Source: Jejubacter sp036620675
GTDB lineage: Bacteria > Pseudomonadota > Gammaproteobacteria > Enterobacterales > Enterobacteriaceae
Strand: one strand, 5' to 3'
Assembly (NCBI GenBank): GCA_036620675.1
Contig: JAZHEE010000005.1
Length of the DNA stretch: 64,000 bases
This document shows, in pieces, positions 60,118 through 64,000 of the stretch. The notes under the pieces were generated by a model, which was not told the origin of the DNA, did no database searches, and saw nothing but the letters and a program-made list of their open reading frames with translations. Positions within the stretch are counted from its first letter, which is position 1, and the number at the start of each line of letters is the position of its first letter. A program made the position numbers and the translations under genes.

Positions 60118-60594
60118 TTATTCGGCAAATTTGATGAGCGCATCGCCTGACAGGCGATAGCGTACCCATTCATCCTGCGCCAGGGCGCCGATGCTCAGGT
60201 AAAAGTCGATAGCGGGCTGGTTCCAGTCCAGTACGCTCCATTCCAGGCGGCCGCACTGGCGGCTGACGGCACACCGGGCAATGGTTTTCATTAACGCCTT
60301 TCCGGCGCCATGGCCGCGGAAGTCGGGCGATACGTATAAATCTTCCATATAAATGCCGTTGCGGCCAAGCCAGGTGGAGTAGCTGGTAAAAAAGACCGCG
60401 TAACCTACGGCTTTGCCTTCCATTTCACAGATTAGCGCTTCCGTTTTGCTATCGGGGCCAAACAGCGACGCTTTGATTTCGTCAGGCGTGGTCACGACCT
60501 CTTCAGGCGCTTTTTCGTAAACCGCCAGCTCATAAATCATGTCGTAGATGGCCCGGGCGTCGTTCGGGGTCGCCTGGCGAATAGTCATGCTCAT
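60118..60594 (-). CDS. GNAT acetyltransferase, diamine-acetyltransferase (SSAT) type
   Basis: 158 residues: IRQATPNDARAIYDMIYELAVYEKAPEEV, YSTWLGRNGIYMEDLYVSPDFRGHGAGKALMKTIA, then LDWNQPAIDFYLSIGA. The order and the IYMEDLYV segment resemble spermidine/spermine acetyltransferases of the SAT1 family. The start ATG 60594 follows AGGAAA. The substrate could be a polyamine or a related amine. Confidence 0.83.
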   Translation of the reverse strand: MSMTIRQATPNDARAIYDMIYELAVYEKAPEEVVTTPDEIKASLFGPDSKTEALICEMEGKAVGYAVFFTSYSTWLGRNGIYMEDLYVSPDFRGHGAGKALMKTIARCAVSRQCGRLEWSVLDWNQPAIDFYLSIGALAQDEWVRYRLSGDALIKFAE

Positions 60595-60688
60595 ATGTTT
60601 TCCTGTCATGTTATATCGTGGTGAAGTTCAGATTGTCTGCGCCCAGCATAATCAGTATCGTTAGAAGAATTAAGTGCAATGAAATCAC

Positions 60689-61609
60689 ATGTTGATGAAT
60701 ATTATGCATCCGGCTTTACGACGTATCGATCTGAATCTGTTACCGGCATTTGATGCCGTCTACCGCCATCGCTCAGTCCGTATGGCGGCAGAAGTGTTGA
60801 TCATGAGCACTTCTGCGTTGAGTCACGCCCTGTCCCGCTTGCGGGTTGCGCTGAACGATCCGTTATTTTATCGGGAAGGGCATCGCATGTGTCCCAGCGT
60901 GTACGCGACGCAGATCGCGCCCACTATCGCTTCGGCACTCAGCTTCTTAAACCAGGAGCTGATTCCGCAACCCGATTTTTCCCCCGCCGTCAGTACCGAG
61001 CGTTTACAAATCGCCATTACCGACTTTACCGCTTTCTGCATCTTCCCTTCGCTGATGCGCCGGTTGCAGCACAGGGCGCCGGGGCTGAGTTTCGAATTAC
61101 GCTATTTGCCACACAGCCCGGCGCTGACGGAGCTGCTGGCGGGCGATGTGGATTTGGCGCTGGGGTTTAGTACGCAGGATGAAGCTGATCACCCGGATCT
61201 GGAGGCGATTAGCTGGCAAAGCGACGACTATGTTGTTATCAGCAATATGAACAGAACGCATATCACTCTGGAGGATTATCTGACGGCCAGACACCTGGTG
61301 GTGACACCCTGGAATGAAGAATTTGGCGTGTTGGACAGGGCGCTTGAGGGCATGGGGCATAGCCGGCAGATAGCCGTTAAAACGCCGTCAATGCTGAGCG
61401 CCCCCTTCATTATTGAGGCATCCGATATGTTGATGGCTATTCCCCGTAGCGCCGCCGAAAAGTTCGCCCGAGCCACGCGCATCAAGATCTTTGAATTACC
61501 GTTCTTTGTACCGTCTTTTGATGTGAAGATTTACACCCATAAACGCAGCGGGCAACGCGGTGCGACGCACTGGCTGAAAAACGAATTGCAACAAATCGTT
61601 CGTGAATGA
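60689..61609 (+). CDS. LysR-type regulator
   Basis: 306 residues. The winged helix is LRRIDLNLLPAFDAVYRHRSVRMAAEVLIMSTSALSHALSRLRVAL (NodD/LeuO-like opening). The effector domain includes LAGDVDLALGFSTQDEADHPDLEA. No obvious target gene is divergent from it; the acetyltransferase at 60118-60594 is the nearest, 94 bases away and divergent. Ligand unknown. Confidence 0.87.
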   Translation: MLMNIMHPALRRIDLNLLPAFDAVYRHRSVRMAAEVLIMSTSALSHALSRLRVALNDPLFYREGHRMCPSVYATQIAPTIASALSFLNQELIPQPDFSPAVSTERLQIAITDFTAFCIFPSLMRRLQHRAPGLSFELRYLPHSPALTELLAGDVDLALGFSTQDEADHPDLEAISWQSDDYVVISNMNRTHITLEDYLTARHLVVTPWNEEFGVLDRALEGMGHSRQIAVKTPSMLSAPFIIEASDMLMAIPRSAAEKFARATRIKIFELPFFVPSFDVKIYTHKRSGQRGATHWLKNELQQIVRE

Positions 61610-61785
61610 CATGGCGAGTGATTCGGGCGACAGGTGCATCATCACCGTGCGGCGTTCGCCTAACTTTCCGCCACTTGCTTCGTATAGCACTCCGGTATCC
61701 TCATCCCCTTAACAATCGGTGATAAACTGATAACGCTGCCGCCTGAGCTGGCGACGGCGTTAACAGACTGAAAAGAGGAGGCGTT

Positions 61786-62031
61786 ATGTCCCATCTGGAT
61801 GAGGTGTCCACCCGCGTTGACGCGGCTATCGAAGAGGGGGTCATCGCCCATATGAATGAGCTGTTGATTACGTTGAGCGATGACGGCGAACTGGGGCGCG
61901 ATGAACGTTATCAGCAGCAGCAGCGCCTGCGTACCGCTATTTCTCACCATGGCCGCAAACACAAAGAAGATATGGAGCGGGAAAGTGAAGAACGTAATGC
62001 CCGCCTGACCCGCGGCGGCACCATTCTCTGA
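61786..62031 (+). CDS. ydcY: YdcY (DUF2526)
   Basis: 81 residues: MSHLDEVSTRVDAAIEEGVI, AHMNELLITLSDDGEL, HHGRKHKEDMERE, LTRGGTIL. It matches E. coli YdcY, which is also near mnaT and curA. Function unknown. AAGAGGAGG lies just before the ATG. Confidence 0.9.
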   Translation: MSHLDEVSTRVDAAIEEGVIAHMNELLITLSDDGELGRDERYQQQQRLRTAISHHGRKHKEDMERESEERNARLTRGGTIL

Positions 62032-62048
62032 ATTCAGGAGTATTAACA

Positions 62049-62927
62049 ATGCAAATTGCTGTTATCGGTATGGGCGGCATGGGGCAGCCCATGGCGTTGA
62101 ATCTGCTGGCCGCGGGCCATGAAGTGGCGGTATGGAACCGCTCTGAAGCACCGATTCAGGAGCCGGTTGCCAGAGGTGCCAGAGCCTGCCGGGCGCCGGA
62201 TGATGTGGGACAGGCGCAGGTGCTGATCTCAATGCTGGCGGATGACGACGTGACCCACAGCGTGGTGGTGGAAGGCGGCGCGCTGGCGGCGCTAAAGCCT
62301 GGCGCCGTCTGGATCAATATGGCCACCGTTTCAGTCGACTTTACCCGGCGTATGGCGCAATTGTGCGCTGAACAGAAGCTGCGCTACGTCGCGGCGCCGG
62401 TGCTGGGCAGGGTGGATGTGGCGGCTGCGGGGCAGTTGAATATTCTGGCCGCGGGCGAGGAAGCCACCCTTAACGAAGTTCAGCCGCTGTTCGATATCCT
62501 GGGCAAACAGACCTGGCGTTTTGGCTCGCTGCCGGAACAGGCGGCGGCGGTGAAGCTGGCGGCCAACTTTATGCTGGCCAGCGCCATTGAAACCATGGGC
62601 GAAAGCGCCGCGCTGGTGGAAGCCTGGGGCGTGGGCAAGGGGGAGTTTCTGAATATGATGACCTCCACGCTGTTTGCCGCGCCGGCCTATAAAAATTATG
62701 GCGCGATGATCGCCGAAGACAGATACCAGCCCGCCGGATTTACCATGAAGCTGGGGCTGAAGGACGTGCGCCTGGCTCAGCAGGCGGCGGAGAGCCGCAA
62801 CGTCCCGATGGGCATTGCCGGCGTATTGCGCGACAGCTATCTGGACGCTCTGGCCCACGGCGATGAGAAGCTGGACTGGGCGGCGCTGGCGACGGTCAGC
62901 GCGCGGCGCAGCGGGCAGAGTAAGTAA
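62049..62927 (+). CDS. NAD(P)-dependent oxidoreductase, 3-hydroxyisobutyrate dehydrogenase family
   Basis: 292 residues. The Rossmann motif is IAVIGMGGMGQPMALNLLAAGHEV at the N-terminus. The C-terminal helical domain has KLAANFMLASAIETMGESAALVEAWGV with the catalytic Lys in VKLAANF. It resembles glyoxylate/succinic-semialdehyde reductases of this family. AGGAG precedes the ATG, 17 bases after ydcY. Confidence 0.87.
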   Translation: MQIAVIGMGGMGQPMALNLLAAGHEVAVWNRSEAPIQEPVARGARACRAPDDVGQAQVLISMLADDDVTHSVVVEGGALAALKPGAVWINMATVSVDFTRRMAQLCAEQKLRYVAAPVLGRVDVAAAGQLNILAAGEEATLNEVQPLFDILGKQTWRFGSLPEQAAAVKLAANFMLASAIETMGESAALVEAWGVGKGEFLNMMTSTLFAAPAYKNYGAMIAEDRYQPAGFTMKLGLKDVRLAQQAAESRNVPMGIAGVLRDSYLDALAHGDEKLDWAALATVSARRSGQSK

Positions 62928-62936
62928 TATTACCGC

Positions 62937-62960
62937 GGCAGCGCCCGTAAGGGCGCTGCC
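62937..62960. terminator. Terminator between the oxidoreductase gene and mnaT
   Basis: GGCAGCGCCC (62937-62946) and GGGCGCTGCC (62951-62960) around GTAA, followed by TGTTCTC. Perfect ten-base stem between convergent genes. Confidence 0.75.
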
Positions 62961-62965
62961 TGTTC

Positions 62966-63493
62966 TCAGGCATCCCGTTTTGTTTCGGGCTGTGGTCGCC
63001 GATCGAGCTGCAACTGCATAAAGATCAGATCCAGCCAGCGGCCAAACTTGGCTCCCACCTGCGGCATCCGGGCCGTCACCTGAAATCCCAGCTTTTCATG
63101 TAACCGTAGCGACGCCTGATTACGGGATTCGATACCGGCTACCATCACATGCTTACTCTGGCGACGGGCTTCGGCAATCAGTTGTTCCATTAGCTGCATG
63201 GCAATGCCTTTGCCCTGGTGGTCGGGATGGACGTAGACCGAATGCTCCACGGTATGGCGAAAACCTTCGAAGGCGCGCCAGTCTCCCCATGAGGCGTATC
63301 CGGCGACGGCGCCGTCATCCTCGCAGGCCACCAGCACCGGGTAGCCGGCCTGCTGGCGCTGGTTCAGCCATGCGATGCGATTATCGGCATTCACGGTTTG
63401 TTCATTCCAGATGGCATCGGTATGCAGTACCGCATGGTTATAAATGGTGGCGATGGCGGCGCAGTCATCGGCCCGCGCCTGGCGAATATTCAT
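62966..63493 (-). CDS. mnaT: L-amino acid N-acyltransferase MnaT (YncA)
   Basis: 175 residues, GNAT fold: MNIRQARADDCAAIATIYNHAVLHTDAIW, then SVYVHPDHQGKGIAMQLMEQLI (acetyl-CoA loop) and GIESRNQASLRLHEKLGF. It acetylates methionine, its sulfone/sulfoximine and related amino acids. The start ATG 63493 matches E. coli YncA. curA is divergent beside it, as in E. coli. Confidence 0.92.
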   Translation of the reverse strand: MNIRQARADDCAAIATIYNHAVLHTDAIWNEQTVNADNRIAWLNQRQQAGYPVLVACEDDGAVAGYASWGDWRAFEGFRHTVEHSVYVHPDHQGKGIAMQLMEQLIAEARRQSKHVMVAGIESRNQASLRLHEKLGFQVTARMPQVGAKFGRWLDLIFMQLQLDRRPQPETKRDA

Positions 63494-63688
63494 GGTGCTC
63501 TCTGTCCCGGTGTGAGTTGTTCTGTCTTTCTGAATAACAGGGAGTTGGTCGCGAATCAAGGACTGTTGTGAACAGCTCGCGGCGCCGAATGCGCAGGTAT
63601 CGCAACACAAACAGGGCATCAGAAAGAAAGAACCGATCCCCGGTTAGGATCTATGCTATGGGGAAATTGAACAGAACAGGAGCGAATC

Positions 63689-64000
63689 GTGACACAACAA
63701 GAGAACCGCCGTTGGGTACTGGCTTCCCGTCCGGAAGGGGCGCCGGTCGCCGGGAATTTTCGTCTGGAGCATGACCCGATCCCCACCCCAGGCCAGGGCG
63801 AGGTGTTACTGCGCACCGTCTGGCTGTCGCTCGATCCTTACATGCGCGGGAGAATGAGCGATGCGCCTTCTTACGCGCCGCCGGTACAGTTAGGCGAACC
63901 GATGCCGGGAGGTACCGTGTGCCGGGTGGCGGCCTCGCATCATCCCGACTATCAGGTCGGCGACTGGGTGCTCAGCTATGGCGGCTGGCAGGATTATCAG
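63689..64000 (+). CDS. curA: NADPH-dependent curcumin reductase (5' part; continues past the window)
   Basis: The first 104 residues: start GTG 63689 behind AGGAG, then NRRWVLASRPEGAPVAGNFRLE, LSLDPYMRGRMSDAPSYAPPV and HPDYQVGDWVLSYGGWQDY. This is the medium-chain zinc-free reductase family, and very like E. coli CurA (YncB), which reduces the double bonds of curcumin. The NADPH-binding half lies outside the window. Confidence 0.92.
   Translation, partial: MTQQENRRWVLASRPEGAPVAGNFRLEHDPIPTPGQGEVLLRTVWLSLDPYMRGRMSDAPSYAPPVQLGEPMPGGTVCRVAASHHPDYQVGDWVLSYGGWQDYQ

Noticed and set aside
1..64000. tRNA or rRNA genes
   Set aside because: None were recognised by eye on either strand; a covariance-model scan would be needed to exclude a tRNA.

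Overview
The window looks like chromosome of a gut- or plant-associated member of the Enterobacteriaceae with high-GC coding regions. Long stretches follow the Escherichia coli order around ydcI to curA (ydcJ, opgD, rimL, ydcK, tehAB, ydcO, sutR, rlhA, ydcY, mnaT, curA). These are interrupted by accessory blocks that E. coli K-12 lacks: a type I-F CRISPR-Cas system, aromatic-acid catabolism genes, a cytochrome P450, a cyanide-insensitive-type oxidase and an uncharacterised four-gene operon. The genus cannot be fixed from the sequence alone.

Layout. 1-1000: tail of an IS256-family transposase, a small membrane protein and an orphan Hcp gene. 1.3-5.3 kb: frmRA (formaldehyde) and mmuPM (S-methylmethionine) with a clear MetJ operator. 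5.9-17.1 kb: type I-F CRISPR-Cas. Array 1 has 26 repeats and 25 spacers, followed by cas1, cas2-3, csy1, csy2, csy3 and cas6f, then array 2 with 14 repeats and 13 spacers. A third array (6 repeats, 5 spacers) with its own leader sits 15.5 kb away between rimL and ydcK. All three leaders carry an IHF consensus site 96-97 bp before the first repeat. 17.1-22 kb: acetyltransferase, DUF1471 protein, P450, pcaQ, pcaG and pcaH. 22-32.5 kb: ydcJ, carboxylesterase, small NTPase, opgD, then a LysR gene divergent from a coupled operon (PP-loop ATPase, NUDIX, class-V PLP enzyme, EamA exporter), then rimL. 33-44 kb: ydcK, tehAB, a Tat-exported carbonic anhydrase, an MscS channel, a truncated transporter/AraC scar, ydcO-sutR and rlhA. 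44-50 kb: SMR pump with TetR, cioAB plus a DUF2474 subunit, thioesterase, MocR regulator and acetyltransferase. 50-54 kb: IclR regulator divergent from catBCA, with a benD tail fused directly behind catA. 54-64 kb: chemoreceptor, CigR-like protein, DUF305 protein, a frameshifted second asd, periplasmic chorismate mutase, yaiL, a cold-shock-domain protein, assorted regulators and acetyltransferases, and the start of curA.

How they work together. catA, catB and catC take catechol to beta-ketoadipate enol-lactone, and pcaGH opens protocatechuate. The later pca steps are not in the window. The benD remnant says that a benABCD benzoate pathway was once joined to catBCA and was deleted. The CRISPR system looks complete for adaptation, crRNA processing and interference.

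Most noteworthy: (1) the four-gene PP-loop/NUDIX/PLP/exporter operon at 28.7-31.6 kb, a candidate undescribed small-molecule pathway; (2) a degenerate CRISPR repeat 164 bp upstream of cas1, a candidate Cas-regulating RNA element; (3) the third CRISPR array, which combines an array-1-type leader with an array-2-type repeat; (4) the newest spacer of array 1, which encodes the C-terminal tip of single-stranded DNA-binding protein. All calls are by reading the sequence; no database search was run.
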